From the NCBI GenBank assembly GCA_004431415.1, contig QPMI01000605.1, positions 1-64,000 of the forward strand: a DNA stretch of 64,000 nucleotides. The letters run 5' to 3'. Source of the DNA: Cyanophora paradoxa. Taxonomy: Eukaryota; Glaucocystophyceae; Cyanophorales; Cyanophoraceae. The notes beneath the pieces are model-generated. The model saw only the letters and a program-made list of their open reading frames with translations, was not told the origin of the DNA and did not search any database. Below are positions 31,054-40,230 of this stretch, in pieces. Both the position numbers and the translations under genes were made by a program. How positions within the stretch are numbered: the first letter of the stretch is position 1; each line of letters begins with the position of its first letter.

Positions 31054-33657
31054 ATGGATAGGCACCTTTTGCCTTTGTATAGCAATGTGAAAGACCTTGG
31101 AATTCGAACCAGGCAATGGCGAAATATCCATGGCAGCAATGTGTATGCAAATGGTGAGAAGCTTGTAAGTGAGAAGACCATAAGAGAGATCTTTGAGTAT
31201 TATGGACCTGTCCCAGTTCCCTTCCCTCTTCCATGGGATCCACCGGATTTAACACCGAAAAAGCAACCAGGCAGAGAGTACACAGCAGATGAGACAGTTC
31301 CTTTTGGGCAACACATTGTTAGTTGGGAGCAAGTTCGCAATAAACCTATCTTCGAACCGAAAAAGCAAATAGATGAGCAGTATTTACCTCCTGAAGTCGA
31401 CATATTAGAGCTTGATGAATATCAATTCGTTCCAGATGAGGAAGAGTATTTACCAGATGGTTTTGACCCACAAGAGTATGAATATGATCAATATGACCCA
31501 AATGAGGAGGAAATATTACCAGATGGCTTAGATCCACAAGAGTATGAGTATGAGCAGAACTATGAACCCCATGAGGAGTATTTACCAGATGGTCATGATC
31601 CACCAGCTGTTGACTATGAGCAACCTTATGAACCCCATGAGGAACTATTACCAGATGGATTTCGCCCAGAGATTTGGGAATTCTTCCCTGATTGGGAGCA
31701 GATCAACAATAAACCAGCCAGATATCCACCAGAGGATCACAACCATGACTGGGATGAGATCTTAGGTAAACCAGAGAAATTCCCACCAGAGGATCACAGG
31801 CATGATTGGGGTGATCTGGATGGGATACCAGATAAGTTTGCAGCAAGCAACCATGAACACACCTGGGATGAGATCAATGACCAACCAGAATTCGCAAAAG
31901 TAGAGCCTCTTGCTACTCTGGGAGTTTCTCTTTACCAGACTTGTAATATCCCTGAAAGAATCTTTTTGAATGAACACTATGTACATGTGAATGGGACACT
32001 TGCAAATTCAGCTATGAGAGGACCACTTCATATTAGGACATTACCAGGCTCTTTTGAAACCCCACCACCACCAGGAGCAACCATACCAAATATCTTTGTG
32101 TCAAGCTACATGGAGGCTGACATTCCCACAGATACATTCAGAGTCCCAACAGACCCAGCAACCTACCAAAATTACAACTCTGCTATACAGGTTCATGTAG
32201 CAGATGTAAGCAGCTTAGATGGCTCAAGACCAATGATAGTTTTCAGTCGAGATAAGTATTCCTACATTCCCATAGTGGGAACTGCAAATGATAATTATGG
32301 AAGGGCAGAGCTTGCATGGATTAAAACAGATTATGGTGGGGTTCTGGAAGCCAATCAAAGAATGGCTGCAAAAAACATACACAATGAGAGCATTTCGAGA
32401 GTAGTCACAGAGGATTACCTTCAAGCCCAAAACTACATAGATGAAACAGAGCTGAATGTAATCATTGCAGGTATAGGTATTGGTGTTACAGGCAATTACC
32501 TCCCTCTCACAGGTGGGACTATTGATGGAACAGTAACAGCATGTAACTTCTTTGTCCATACTGAAAGCAATCAAACCTTTCCTGTGGTTCATCCAGGAGG
32601 TGAGTATGAGATACCTGATGATCCAGCTATTATGCCCATTAAGATTGATCTCCCTTCTGATTATGTGGGAAGGGGTGAACTAAAAACTATTTCATTCACA
32701 GGAGATTATAATGATCTCATAAACAAACCGACCGCAGCAAATCTACACCCTGTTGCATTTTCGGGTAGCTTCCTCGATCTTAATAATAGATCACACACCC
32801 ATACAAAGGCAGAAATCACAGATTTCGCACATACTCACACCAGATCCCAAATAACAGATTTTGCACATACCCACAGCCGAGCAGATATTACGAATTTCGC
32901 TCACACTCATGTTAAATCAGAGATAACAGATCTCGGAAATGTTGCATATGTTGGTCACACCCATACAAAGGCAGAGATTACAGATTTTGCCCACAATCAC
33001 ACAAAGGCAGAGATAACAGATTTTGCACACACTCATGATTGGAATACAGATATTTATAACAAACCAGCGATTTTTTCGGGCAACTACAATGATTTGACCA
33101 ATAGACCAACTCTTGATCCATTCACAGCTACCACCATCAGAGCGAATAACACAATGTATGTAGGATCAGGTCAGATAGTAGAACCAGCAGGACCTATGTT
33201 TGAAGAAACATGGTTCTTTCACAATTCGCAAAATTACTTTGATAAGACCTTACTTGTTCGTGGAAATGCCTATGCAAGAAATTTCTACGCTATGAACCCT
33301 TCCAATAATGCTTCTATAAGTAGATGTTTAACTGAAGCAGATCTTTCCAGTCAACTCAATGCATATTTCAATGGGAAACTTCAAGCAGGAACGTATGTTT
33401 ACACTACTCCTTATCTTTGGGCAAACCCTGACCATAGGTTTAACCTCACTATTAATTTCAACAGCAGCTTTGCTAACCCTCCTATCGTAACAACCGGTAT
33501 ACAACACAATGAGACAGCCTACTACTACCGCATGTATGTTAGGCTTAAACAAGTTTACAGTAGCTATTTCACATGTGAGCTTGAAATAGTTCCATTAAGT
33601 TCTTTTGACAGACCAGGATTTCCAGTTACAATTCATTACACTGCTGTCGCAATTTAA
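31054..33657 (+). CDS. large phage-like tail-fibre protein with a lectin-like tip
   Basis: An 867-residue intact protein. Residues 131-205 carry acidic repeats around LPDGFDPQEYEY. Residues 215-280 carry HNHDW...GKPEKFPPEDH repeats. Residues about 579-664 carry seven to eight repeats of HTHTKAEITDFAH, the phage tail-fibre repeat of trimeric phage fibres, where paired histidines bind metal. The C-terminal 70 residues (about 798-867: INFNSSFANPPIVTTGIQ, later VTIHYTAVAI) resemble the H-type lectin fold, which binds sugars. The order is therefore base, acidic linker, trimeric shaft, carbohydrate-binding tip. It heads the rightward attachment cluster. This is known phage-fibre architecture in what appears to be a eukaryotic virus. 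The repeat and tip assignments are by pattern. Confidence 0.8.
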   Translation: MDRHLLPLYSNVKDLGIRTRQWRNIHGSNVYANGEKLVSEKTIREIFEYYGPVPVPFPLPWDPPDLTPKKQPGREYTADETVPFGQHIVSWEQVRNKPIFEPKKQIDEQYLPPEVDILELDEYQFVPDEEEYLPDGFDPQEYEYDQYDPNEEEILPDGLDPQEYEYEQNYEPHEEYLPDGHDPPAVDYEQPYEPHEELLPDGFRPEIWEFFPDWEQINNKPARYPPEDHNHDWDEILGKPEKFPPEDHRHDWGDLDGIPDKFAASNHEHTWDEINDQPEFAKVEPLATLGVSLYQTCNIPERIFLNEHYVHVNGTLANSAMRGPLHIRTLPGSFETPPPPGATIPNIFVSSYMEADIPTDTFRVPTDPATYQNYNSAIQVHVADVSSLDGSRPMIVFSRDKYSYIPIVGTANDNYGRAELAWIKTDYGGVLEANQRMAAKNIHNESISRVVTEDYLQAQNYIDETELNVIIAGIGIGVTGNYLPLTGGTIDGTVTACNFFVHTESNQTFPVVHPGGEYEIPDDPAIMPIKIDLPSDYVGRGELKTISFTGDYNDLINKPTAANLHPVAFSGSFLDLNNRSHTHTKAEITDFAHTHTRSQITDFAHTHSRADITNFAHTHVKSEITDLGNVAYVGHTHTKAEITDFAHNHTKAEITDFAHTHDWNTDIYNKPAIFSGNYNDLTNRPTLDPFTATTIRANNTMYVGSGQIVEPAGPMFEETWFFHNSQNYFDKTLLVRGNAYARNFYAMNPSNNASISRCLTEADLSSQLNAYFNGKLQAGTYVYTTPYLWANPDHRFNLTINFNSSFANPPIVTTGIQHNETAYYYRMYVRLKQVYSSYFTCELEIVPLSSFDRPGFPVTIHYTAVAI

Positions 33658-33676
33658 CTATTTCGTTATTACAAAG

Positions 33677-34699
33677 ATGACCTCTCTATTAGAAATCCCA
33701 AACTATGAACTTGCAGCCAAATCACTCCATAGCACCTCACATGAAGTAGTTGACTCTACACCCGGTTTTATTTGCACTGAAACCACAAGCAATACATCTT
33801 TTACAGAAGGGAATATACTGAGAGTGAAAGAAATAAGATGTGATCGCAATAATGGTAAGATAAGAACCACAGGTATTATTATCTCGAACAAAAATCAAGT
33901 TCAAGCGGGTCAAATAGTCCCCGATTCAGCAATATATGATAATGTGGGTGGATTCACCACAGCAAAGATAGTTACTTTTGATAACACAAGTAATACTTCT
34001 GCTCTTGTAGTTAAAAGTGGAGGAGCATACATTGGTGATGGAGCAAATGTAGCAGGAACTCTGACAGCAAATCAATTGAATGTGAGTGGGACAAGTTCAT
34101 TTGCAGGATTGATGACCTTTAATGGTGGTCTTTCAGGAAGTATTCAGTATGGAACTATCACAGCTACTACAAGAATTAATGCACCTGAGATAGATAATGG
34201 TAAAGATTCGAATGTAAATTATAGAAGAAATGGAACTACAATGTTTACTCTCGAAAAGACAGCGGAAAATATTGAAACATTCAAAATATCGGGCTTTTTA
34301 AAACGGAGTGGTTGCCCACGATTTATGGCAACAAAAGCAACAACAGCCGTTTCATCTACCTTTACCGCCTCAGGTTACATTGTTTCATTTCCAACAGTGT
34401 TAGTTAACCAAGGAAATAATTTTGATTCTGCAACAGGAACATTTGTAGCTCCTATTGAAGGATGCTATCGATTCTTCTTCACAGGAATGCAGTCATCATC
34501 TTCATCCGTTTTGATATTATATCGAAATGGTTCAAGCACATTCCTGTCGACAATCAGTTCGGCAACTGGAACTCACTCCTTTGCATTAGATTGTTTTTTA
34601 AATCTTGCACAGAATGATTCAATCCGCATATTTAGTAACACACAAATAACATTAAACACAAGGTTCTTATTTGGAGGAATGCTGATTAGTTCAATATAA
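33677..34699 (+). CDS. fibre paralogue 1 with C1q-like head
   Basis: A 340-residue protein from MTSLLEIPNYEL; an earlier ATG at 33605 overlaps the upstream gene and is unlikely. Residues about 20-150 form the stem module shared by all four paralogues: TPGFICTETT, LRVKEIRCDRNNGKIRTTG, SGGAYIGDGA. The C-terminal 125 residues have the C1q/TNF-like pattern: FDSATGTFVAPIEGCYRFFF, later ALDCFLNLAQNDSIRI and FLFGGMLI. C1q heads are trimeric binding domains. The short spacer upstream has TTACAAAGATG, like other late-type leaders in A. The protein probably forms a receptor-binding fibre. Confidence 0.7.
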   Translation: MTSLLEIPNYELAAKSLHSTSHEVVDSTPGFICTETTSNTSFTEGNILRVKEIRCDRNNGKIRTTGIIISNKNQVQAGQIVPDSAIYDNVGGFTTAKIVTFDNTSNTSALVVKSGGAYIGDGANVAGTLTANQLNVSGTSSFAGLMTFNGGLSGSIQYGTITATTRINAPEIDNGKDSNVNYRRNGTTMFTLEKTAENIETFKISGFLKRSGCPRFMATKATTAVSSTFTASGYIVSFPTVLVNQGNNFDSATGTFVAPIEGCYRFFFTGMQSSSSSVLILYRNGSSTFLSTISSATGTHSFALDCFLNLAQNDSIRIFSNTQITLNTRFLFGGMLISSI

Positions 34700-34721
34700 T
34701 ATTCGAACTGTATTGTAAAGA

Positions 34722-35747
34722 ATGACTACTCAAATAGCTGTTCCTGTTTTCTGTTATGCTGCACCAAAAATTCATCAACTTAATCACACAGTAACAGATG
34801 CAACTCCTGGTTTCATATGCACAGAAACAACAGGAGCAGATTCATTTTCGCAGAATTCAGTTTTAAGATGCAAGGAAATTCGATGTGATCGCAATAATGG
34901 GAAAGTAAGAACCACAGGTTTAATAGTTTCAAACAAGAACCAAGTTCAATCTGGATCGATTGTATCAGATTCAGCAATTTATGATGATGTGGGAGGGTTC
35001 ACCACACCCAAGATTGTCAATTTTGACAACACTGTTAATAATTCGGCTCTTGTAGTAAATAGTGGAGGCGCTTATATTGGAGATGGGGCAAGGGTTGATG
35101 GAACTCTAACGGCGAACCAGATAAATATAGCTGGAACAAGCACATTTACAGGACCTGTTGCAGCAAATGGTGGAATTCATGCCCCAAGTTACTCACACCA
35201 AATACTGGAAGCATCTACAAAAGTAGTTACACCAGAAGTAGACACTGGGGCAGATGTAAACCTTCTCTTGAAACGGAATAGCACTAATATAGCAACTCTT
35301 GAACCAAACAGTTTCACAATTAACCAAGGATACTATCTAAAACAAAATTCTCAACCACGATTTTGCGCTCAATTAGGATATAATCATACAGCAACAAGCG
35401 CCTCCGATTTGATAAACTGGGGAATAATCCATGTGAACCATCCTACAATACATTTTAATGTTGCTAATGGAAGGTTCACGGCTCCTGTATCAGGACATTA
35501 CCGATTTTCTGCAACTGCAATTTCTACTTCAACAAATGCAATTGAATTGACTCTTAAAATAAATAATGCCGATCCAAGTGGTGTTGCAATTAACACAATT
35601 AACTCAACAACTGTAACAAACAAAACCATTACCCTTAGTTGCATTCTGTATCTGGCTGTCAATGAATTTGCAACGCTTGTGACAAATGCAAATGGAGGTT
35701 ATAGTTTGAGAACAACATTCTCAGGTGAGCTTATCAGCATAGTTTAA
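34722..35747 (+). CDS. fibre paralogue 2 with C1q-like head
   Basis: A 341-residue protein, 22 bp after paralogue 1. Its stem (TPGFICTETTGADSF, LRCKEIRCDRNNGKVRTTG, SGGAYIGDGARVDGTLTAN) is very close to paralogue 1, so the two are recent duplicates. The head also has C1q signs (FNVANGRFTAPVSGHYRFSA, LSCILYLAVNEFATLV, FSGELISIV) but has diverged far more than the stem. A conserved anchor with a fast-changing head is what a receptor-binding protein would show. Confidence 0.7.
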   Translation: MTTQIAVPVFCYAAPKIHQLNHTVTDATPGFICTETTGADSFSQNSVLRCKEIRCDRNNGKVRTTGLIVSNKNQVQSGSIVSDSAIYDDVGGFTTPKIVNFDNTVNNSALVVNSGGAYIGDGARVDGTLTANQINIAGTSTFTGPVAANGGIHAPSYSHQILEASTKVVTPEVDTGADVNLLLKRNSTNIATLEPNSFTINQGYYLKQNSQPRFCAQLGYNHTATSASDLINWGIIHVNHPTIHFNVANGRFTAPVSGHYRFSATAISTSTNAIELTLKINNADPSGVAINTINSTTVTNKTITLSCILYLAVNEFATLVTNANGGYSLRTTFSGELISIV

Positions 35748-35768
35748 TTTTCTCTTTATAAAGTAAGG

Positions 35769-35993
35769 ATGTCAAATATCTACCAAGTGGTTCTCTCAGA
35801 TACTGAAAAATTGGGAATGGAATATTGCGCTGCTTCTGTTCAGGATTGGATTGATAATGCTGCCCACAACAGGGCGAGAATTGCAATTGATGAGATTGTT
35901 CAGAAAGAGATACAGTCTTGCATCTCAGCTGGTATCCAAATACCAACCTCAAAGGAGGCTATTGTTTTACAGGCATTCCAAAGGGGACTGTGA
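35769..35993 (+). CDS. phage-like small protein
   Basis: A 74-residue protein (MSNIYQVVLSDTEKLG ... RARIAIDEIVQKEIQ ... IPTSKEAIVLQAFQRG). From memory, its pattern of a D(T)E start, NR..IAIDEIV core and a C-terminal SKE..V motif resembles small proteins encoded near the tail genes of many bacteriophages. It lies inside the fibre cluster. A chaperone or connector for fibre assembly is possible but unproved. Leader: TATAAAGTAAGG. Confidence 0.5.
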   Translation: MSNIYQVVLSDTEKLGMEYCAASVQDWIDNAAHNRARIAIDEIVQKEIQSCISAGIQIPTSKEAIVLQAFQRGL

Positions 35994-36069
35994 AAAAAGC
36001 GATCGAGTATAATAATGTCACAGAAGAACAATGAACATTATTTTTCTTTCCTTCTTAGTAAAAGAAGCA

Positions 36070-36914
36070 ATGGGTGAATATAATCGAGTTCAACTCCCAA
36101 TATATTCCTTGGATCCCCTGCAATGCATTTTCGCCAGCATGAAGTAAATGATGAGGTTCGTGGTTTAGAATCCACAGAGAGACCCAATTCCAATGGTAAC
36201 TCCTTTGATAAGAATTCGATTATTCGAGTTAAAGAGCTGAGAGCTGATAAGAACTCAGGTGTGGTGAAAACAACTCGACTTCTTGTCACAAATGCTAACT
36301 TTTTCCAACCTACTAATGGAGGTCCTGATGCTTACAGTGTTGATCTGAAAGCCCTTGATTTCGATAAGAATTCTGCAGCTGTTACTGTGAGATCAGGAGG
36401 AGCTTTTATTGGTGGAGGCTGCAGAGTTTCAGGTCAGCTTTCATCCTCAATTTCGTATAATGATGTCCCAGATACTCTAGAGCAAAATGTGGAAGACCCC
36501 CAACGAATTCGATTATATACTCCTGTCGCACAGCAGCCATTAATTCAATTTTACATTGGATATACTGTTACTCTTGAAAACTCGGAATTAATTGAAGGAA
36601 CCAAAAGAGTACTGAGAGGTCTTGCGATTCCATCTGCAATGCTTTCCCTTTGTAGAGCCAACAACAATCAAGTAGGTCATAAATACTATTTCAATGTTCA
36701 GGGATATAATCATTTCGGTTATGGCTACTGTGTTTATAATAATAATTTCACCTTTGACTTGTTTGTTACAGATATTGGGTTATATACTATAACTCTTATC
36801 GGTTTGAGAACAGATATAGCCGCTGTATCAGCTCTTAGAGGTGTAACTCCTGATACTCTTTCAGTTACAGGGTTTTACCAAGAGCCAGATGTAATTGATG
36901 ACCCAACCCCATAA
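36070..36914 (+). CDS. fibre paralogue 3, frameshifted near the start
   Basis: The long frame (from 36123) lacks the N-terminus seen in paralogue 4. The missing part is present in the preceding frame from ATG 36070 (MGEYNRVQLPIYSLDP). The two meet at CCCC 36115-36118, one base short. The stem module then runs with LESTERP, IRVKELRADKNSGVVKTTR and SGGAFIGGGCRVSG. The head (about residues 130-280) is not C1q-like. It has FGYGYCVYNNNFTFDLFVTD and resembles the head of paralogue 4, so this is a second head class. Confidence 0.65.
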
Positions 36915-36937
36915 AAGATATATCCCTTTAATGTAAA

Positions 36938-37771
36938 ATGGCTGAGCAACCCCCACTTGAACGAATTATTACACCTCAACTATCATTAGCTGCCCCAGCA
37001 AACCATGTTTTACAGCATGCTACCTTTGATGATGTAGAGGGTCTCCAATCCACAGAGGTCCAACCTACAATGAACACCTTTGGTTCCACCCACAAGCTGA
37101 GATTACAGGAACTCAGATGTGATAAAAATAATGGAATAGTTAAGACAACTAAGCTACTTGTGACAAATGCAAACTTTTCTGCTCATTATGGAGACCCAGA
37201 TAGCTATGGAGATCCTCTGTCTACTTATTCTTTTGAATCTAGGTCGGGAGCTATTAACTGCAAATCGGGGGGAGCTTATATTGGTGATGGTCTTAGGGTT
37301 GGTGGGGCTGTTGGAGCGCCTCTATTTGTGAATGATCAACCCAATCCCATTGATCCCAACACAAGAATTCGAACCTATGTCCCCAGCATGAATGCCCCCT
37401 ATATAATCAAGATATTCCCCATTGTTGTGAATGAACAAACAGCAGTAGTAGACTCTCTTGTTGAGATTGGTGACCACTACAAGGTTGTTGTTGATATCCC
37501 ACCAGATGTTTATGCTGTATGCCAAGTAGAAGGTGGAACTCCCAACTTTGCAGTAGTGATCACCCCATATGATAATTTCGGAATTGCTTATCATGGAGTC
37601 AATTTCGGTTTGGAAGACTATCAGTTTCTTGTGAGAGCCACCAAGTTTGGTATCTACAAGTGTGTATTATATGCTGAGAGAACCGATTTTATTGCAAAGC
37701 AGAATACCTATGCTGAATACTATGGGACAAATCGATATTTCCCCATTTTTGGGCAGGATACTGCTCCATAA
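36938..37771 (+). CDS. fibre paralogue 4, second head class
   Basis: A 277-residue intact protein starting MAEQPPLERIITPQ. It has the shared stem (DVEGLQSTEVQP, LRLQELRCDKNNGIVKTTK, SGGAYIGDGLRVGG) and the same head class as paralogue 3 (YDNFGIAYHGVNFGLEDYQF, then FGIYKCVLYAERTDF). The head fold is not recognised. Because its frame is intact it is the best reference for paralogue 3. Confidence 0.65.
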   Translation: MAEQPPLERIITPQLSLAAPANHVLQHATFDDVEGLQSTEVQPTMNTFGSTHKLRLQELRCDKNNGIVKTTKLLVTNANFSAHYGDPDSYGDPLSTYSFESRSGAINCKSGGAYIGDGLRVGGAVGAPLFVNDQPNPIDPNTRIRTYVPSMNAPYIIKIFPIVVNEQTAVVDSLVEIGDHYKVVVDIPPDVYAVCQVEGGTPNFAVVITPYDNFGIAYHGVNFGLEDYQFLVRATKFGIYKCVLYAERTDFIAKQNTYAEYYGTNRYFPIFGQDTAP

Positions 37772-37793
37772 GAATATTGGTTATATATAGAGT

Positions 37794-38066
37794 ATGGATA
37801 GTAAAACAAAAAAGTTTATTGATGCTGCTATGTCAGTCCATGGTAAAGATAAATTCGATTACAGTGAGACACATTACATCAAAGCTCAAGAGAAAGTATC
37901 TGTTAGATGTTTGCAGTGTAATAAGGTAATCCTTACCTATCCCTTTAATCATGTGAAGGGATCAGGGTGTAGGGAATGCAACAAAAAGCACTCTCAGGCT
38001 TACAGGAAAAGGGCTACTTCATCAATAACAGTGGAATATAGGGATGTTTGCATTAGGTTCGATTAG
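37794..38066 (+). CDS. single DUF723-repeat protein
   Basis: A 90-residue protein with one repeat (FIDAAMSVHGKDKFDYSETH, then VRCLQCN, then HVKGSGCRECNKKH) like those in the three-repeat protein at 24448-25377. The two CxxC pairs should bind zinc. It has no nuclease domain, so it is either a truncated mobile-endonuclease remnant or a free-standing zinc-ribbon protein. Confidence 0.6.
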   Translation: MDSKTKKFIDAAMSVHGKDKFDYSETHYIKAQEKVSVRCLQCNKVILTYPFNHVKGSGCRECNKKHSQAYRKRATSSITVEYRDVCIRFD

Positions 38067-38095
38067 GTTTAATTAATTTTTCTAAGGTATTCTTA

Positions 38096-38494
38096 ATGGA
38101 GACTCAATACAGAGGCTTTCATGTTATGCTTGATTACAAAGCTAAATCAGCTATTGCAACAGGACATGAGCATGTTAGCTTCCTAGGTAATTGGATTATG
38201 GGAACCCTTGAACAAGCTATATTGAGACAAGGTATTAGGATTGTTCATAAACACTGTGAAATATTTGATGGCAAAGTATCACCTCCTGGTTTTGCATTAG
38301 TTCTGCTATTAGATGAAAGCCATTGCACAGCTCATTGTTATTCCAATGAAGGCATGTTAGCAATTGATATATTCAGTTGTGGTAAAGAAGCTCAGCATAA
38401 AACACAATCAGTAGCAGATGAGATCGATAAAACAATGAATTTCTTAACATTTGAGAAGACTGAGAGACATAAACATGATAGATTCCCGTTTTGA
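38096..38494 (+). CDS. speD: S-adenosylmethionine decarboxylase (SpeD) family protein
   Basis: A 132-residue protein with the signature of prokaryotic-type AdoMet decarboxylase, a self-cleaving pyruvoyl enzyme that makes the aminopropyl donor for spermidine. The processing site is LDESH (Glu74/Ser75). The other catalytic residues are His80 and Cys95 in DIFSCG. The spacing Ser+5 His+15 Cys equals Ser63, His68 and Cys83 of the Thermotoga enzyme. The usual HTWPE after the His is replaced by HCYSNEG, so substrate binding may differ; SpeD homologues in phages and bacteria have been reported that decarboxylate ornithine or arginine instead. It is the last gene before the right TIR. Length fits the family (about 120-140 residues). 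The enzyme would alter the host polyamine pool or neutralise packaged DNA. Confidence 0.8.
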   Translation: METQYRGFHVMLDYKAKSAIATGHEHVSFLGNWIMGTLEQAILRQGIRIVHKHCEIFDGKVSPPGFALVLLLDESHCTAHCYSNEGMLAIDIFSCGKEAQHKTQSVADEIDKTMNFLTFEKTERHKHDRFPF

Positions 38495-38516
38495 TGGGTT
38501 TCTATAATGAGTTTTG

Positions 38517-38896
38517 AAAGGATTCCTTTGTTTTTCAACAATGGATCTACTGTTAGAATATCGAATACTGTTCGATATCCCCAAGATAGATCTATCGTTA
38601 AAAAAAGATATAGTATATCCTTTTTTCTGTATAGATACAATAGAATCTTACAGTAAAACCACAGGGAGGGGGTCATGGGTAAAGAGAGAAAATGTGATTT
38701 ATCAATAAAGTCGATAGATATATATGAGAGGCATAGGTAGGGGGTCATGGTTTTTGATCGAGGGTTGATGAAAAGTGAGCAATTTACGATTCCTATCGGG
38801 CATTGGTAAGGAATCGATCGTAAATTGCTTTGATTATCGATGAGGTCTATTTATGCAATGCGGGGTTTTAACTGTGAGGTTGACTGCAGACCGACC
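38517..38896 (-). repeat. Element A right TIR, 380 bp
   Basis: Inverted copy of 14010-14389, ending ...GCAGACCGACC at 38896. It starts 23 bp after the SpeD stop. It holds the mirror hairpin at 38778-38829. It is followed by 5 bp (GAGAG) and then element B, with no copy of the GACGCTG duplication. Confidence 0.95.
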
Positions 38897-38901
38897 GAGA
38901 G

Positions 38902-39171
38902 CTGAGCTGTGAGCATTACACCCAAAAATTACCCCAATATAATTTGCCCCTTCAAGCAATATCCGCATGATTCCCAGTAACCCAATCCCCAATCTCAGTA
39001 AATCTCAGTAAGCCTCAGTCACAATCTATTTTATTTAATCGAAGTTATATCTTAAATCTTATTAATCGAAGTTATATCTTAAATTAATTAATCGAAGTTA
39101 TATCTTAAATCTTATTTAATCGAAGTTATATCTAAAATCTAATCAATCGAAGTTATATGCATTACACCCAA
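38902..39171 (+). repeat. Element B left TIR, 270 bp with five iterons
   Basis: Matches the reverse complement of 49935-50204. Five copies of AATCGAAGTTATAT start at 39037, 39064, 39090, 39118 and 39145 (26-28 bp spacing). The TIR ends at the integrase stop codon. The iterons could bind the integrase or a replication protein; that is inference. Confidence 0.95.
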
Positions 39172-40230
39172 CTACCTTTTAGTTAATCCGCTTCTTAATT
39201 GATACCTTTTTCTAACAACTTTGCTGCGATTTGGTTTGATTCCCTCTTTTGCAACTTTTCGATTCACTGTGTTTGTTTTCTTTACAGCTTGAATCCTCAT
39301 TTGCTGTGGAATTTTCATTATCTCATCTCGTTTCACTTTCTGTAACTCTTGTTGCTTAAAACGTCTCTTTAATTCCTCTGCATCATCTCCATTATCTTCA
39401 AGCACCTTGAATCGATTAGCATCTTTCCCAGCTACTTTGTAAATCTTCTGACTGAACCTGGGGCCTTCCTTTGAGAATGCACCTCTCTCCTCTAAAACTC
39501 TTACAGTATCTCCTGGTTTGATTTTATCGGGTTGATTCTCTTTAACATCCATGTTATGCTTGGTGGTTTTTAGGAAAATAAACATTTGCTTCTGTGGACT
39601 TGCAAACACTTGGTTTGGGGAATCATTGTTCAGTGATGAATGAGGCGAGTTATTGTAAGCCTTTAGCACATCTGGGATTAATTCGACCCACTTCGAAGTA
39701 TTCCTCGAGACCATGAGTTTGTTCATGTATTGTTTGAAGGTTCGAGTGAATCGATCGATTATCCCAAGTTTATTCCCAGCAGAAATGTGATCTTCTTTCG
39801 CAACATCTGTATACAATTCGACACCATTTTCACTGCACCAAGTTCGATAAACCGCACTGGAAAACTCATTATCCCCTGCCAATCCTACAACCTTACCTGC
39901 TTCGCCCTTGAATTTATTAAGTATTCCCGGAATCTCTTCGCTGGTCTTGAAAGCATACACAAATGCCTTTCTACTTAGAATGTCAATGAAACTAAGCGCT
40001 TTAATGTATCCATAATTTGCTGTCTTAAACTTTCTGAAAAACATGACATCAACCTGAAATGAGTATGGCTGGGCAACTATTCTTAAAAACGTAGTCTTTT
40101 TCCTAGGCTTCTTGAAAATTTGATGCAGTTCGGAATTCTTATACTTGTTTCTCAGTTCCGCCTCATCAAATTCCTTCCCTTCACTAATGAGCTTCTGTTT
40201 GTATTTTTTGTATGATAGTATATTCTCCAT
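39172..40230 (-). CDS. Element B integrase (rve family)
   Basis: An intact 352-residue integrase. Catalytic positions: Asp61 (FQVDVMFF), Asp120 (LAGDNEF) and Asp159 (KLGIIDRFTRTFK). The third acidic residue is Asp, where retroviral and most polinton integrases have Glu, and it lies 39 residues after the second, close to the usual D35E spacing. A C-terminal SH3-like segment (KPGDTVRVLEERGAFSKEG) and a basic tail follow. The ATG overlaps the stop of the polymerase-helicase (TAATG), indicating translational coupling or tight packing. No frame break is seen, so this gene could be the one that moved the A+B pair. Confidence 0.88.
   Translation of the reverse strand: MENILSYKKYKQKLISEGKEFDEAELRNKYKNSELHQIFKKPRKKTTFLRIVAQPYSFQVDVMFFRKFKTANYGYIKALSFIDILSRKAFVYAFKTSEEIPGILNKFKGEAGKVVGLAGDNEFSSAVYRTWCSENGVELYTDVAKEDHISAGNKLGIIDRFTRTFKQYMNKLMVSRNTSKWVELIPDVLKAYNNSPHSSLNNDSPNQVFASPQKQMFIFLKTTKHNMDVKENQPDKIKPGDTVRVLEERGAFSKEGPRFSQKIYKVAGKDANRFKVLEDNGDDAEELKRRFKQQELQKVKRDEIMKIPQQMRIQAVKKTNTVNRKVAKEGIKPNRSKVVRKRYQLRSGLTKR

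Larger units (their letters stand above)
14010..38896. mobile_element. Element A: integrated polinton-like virus, 24.9 kb
   Basis: A 24,887-bp element bounded by 380-bp near-identical inverted repeats. Its base composition is clearly more AT-rich than the host flanks. It carries integrase, DNA polymerase-helicase, packaging ATPase, double-jelly-roll capsid and penton-like proteins, plus a rightward attachment and accessory region. Gene order: RING and DUF5710-like genes rightward at the left end; replication, packaging and capsid genes mostly leftward (15.6-27.9 kb); second penton rightward; patatin leftward; then fibres, DUF723 and SpeD rightward. The termini are GGTCGGTCTGCAGTC at left and its complement at right. 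No cysteine (Ulp1-type) maturation protease was recognised. Confidence 0.93.

Noticed and set aside
38897-38901. Separate target-site duplications for A and for B at their junction
   Set aside because: The 5 bp GAGAG does not match the 6 bp left of A (GACGCT or ACGCTG) nor the 6 bp right of B, so no individual duplication is supported.
39037-39158. CRISPR-like array (14-bp repeats with 12-14-bp spacers)
   Set aside because: Repeats and spacers are too short, the spacers resemble each other, and the set is mirrored in the other TIR. These are iterons.
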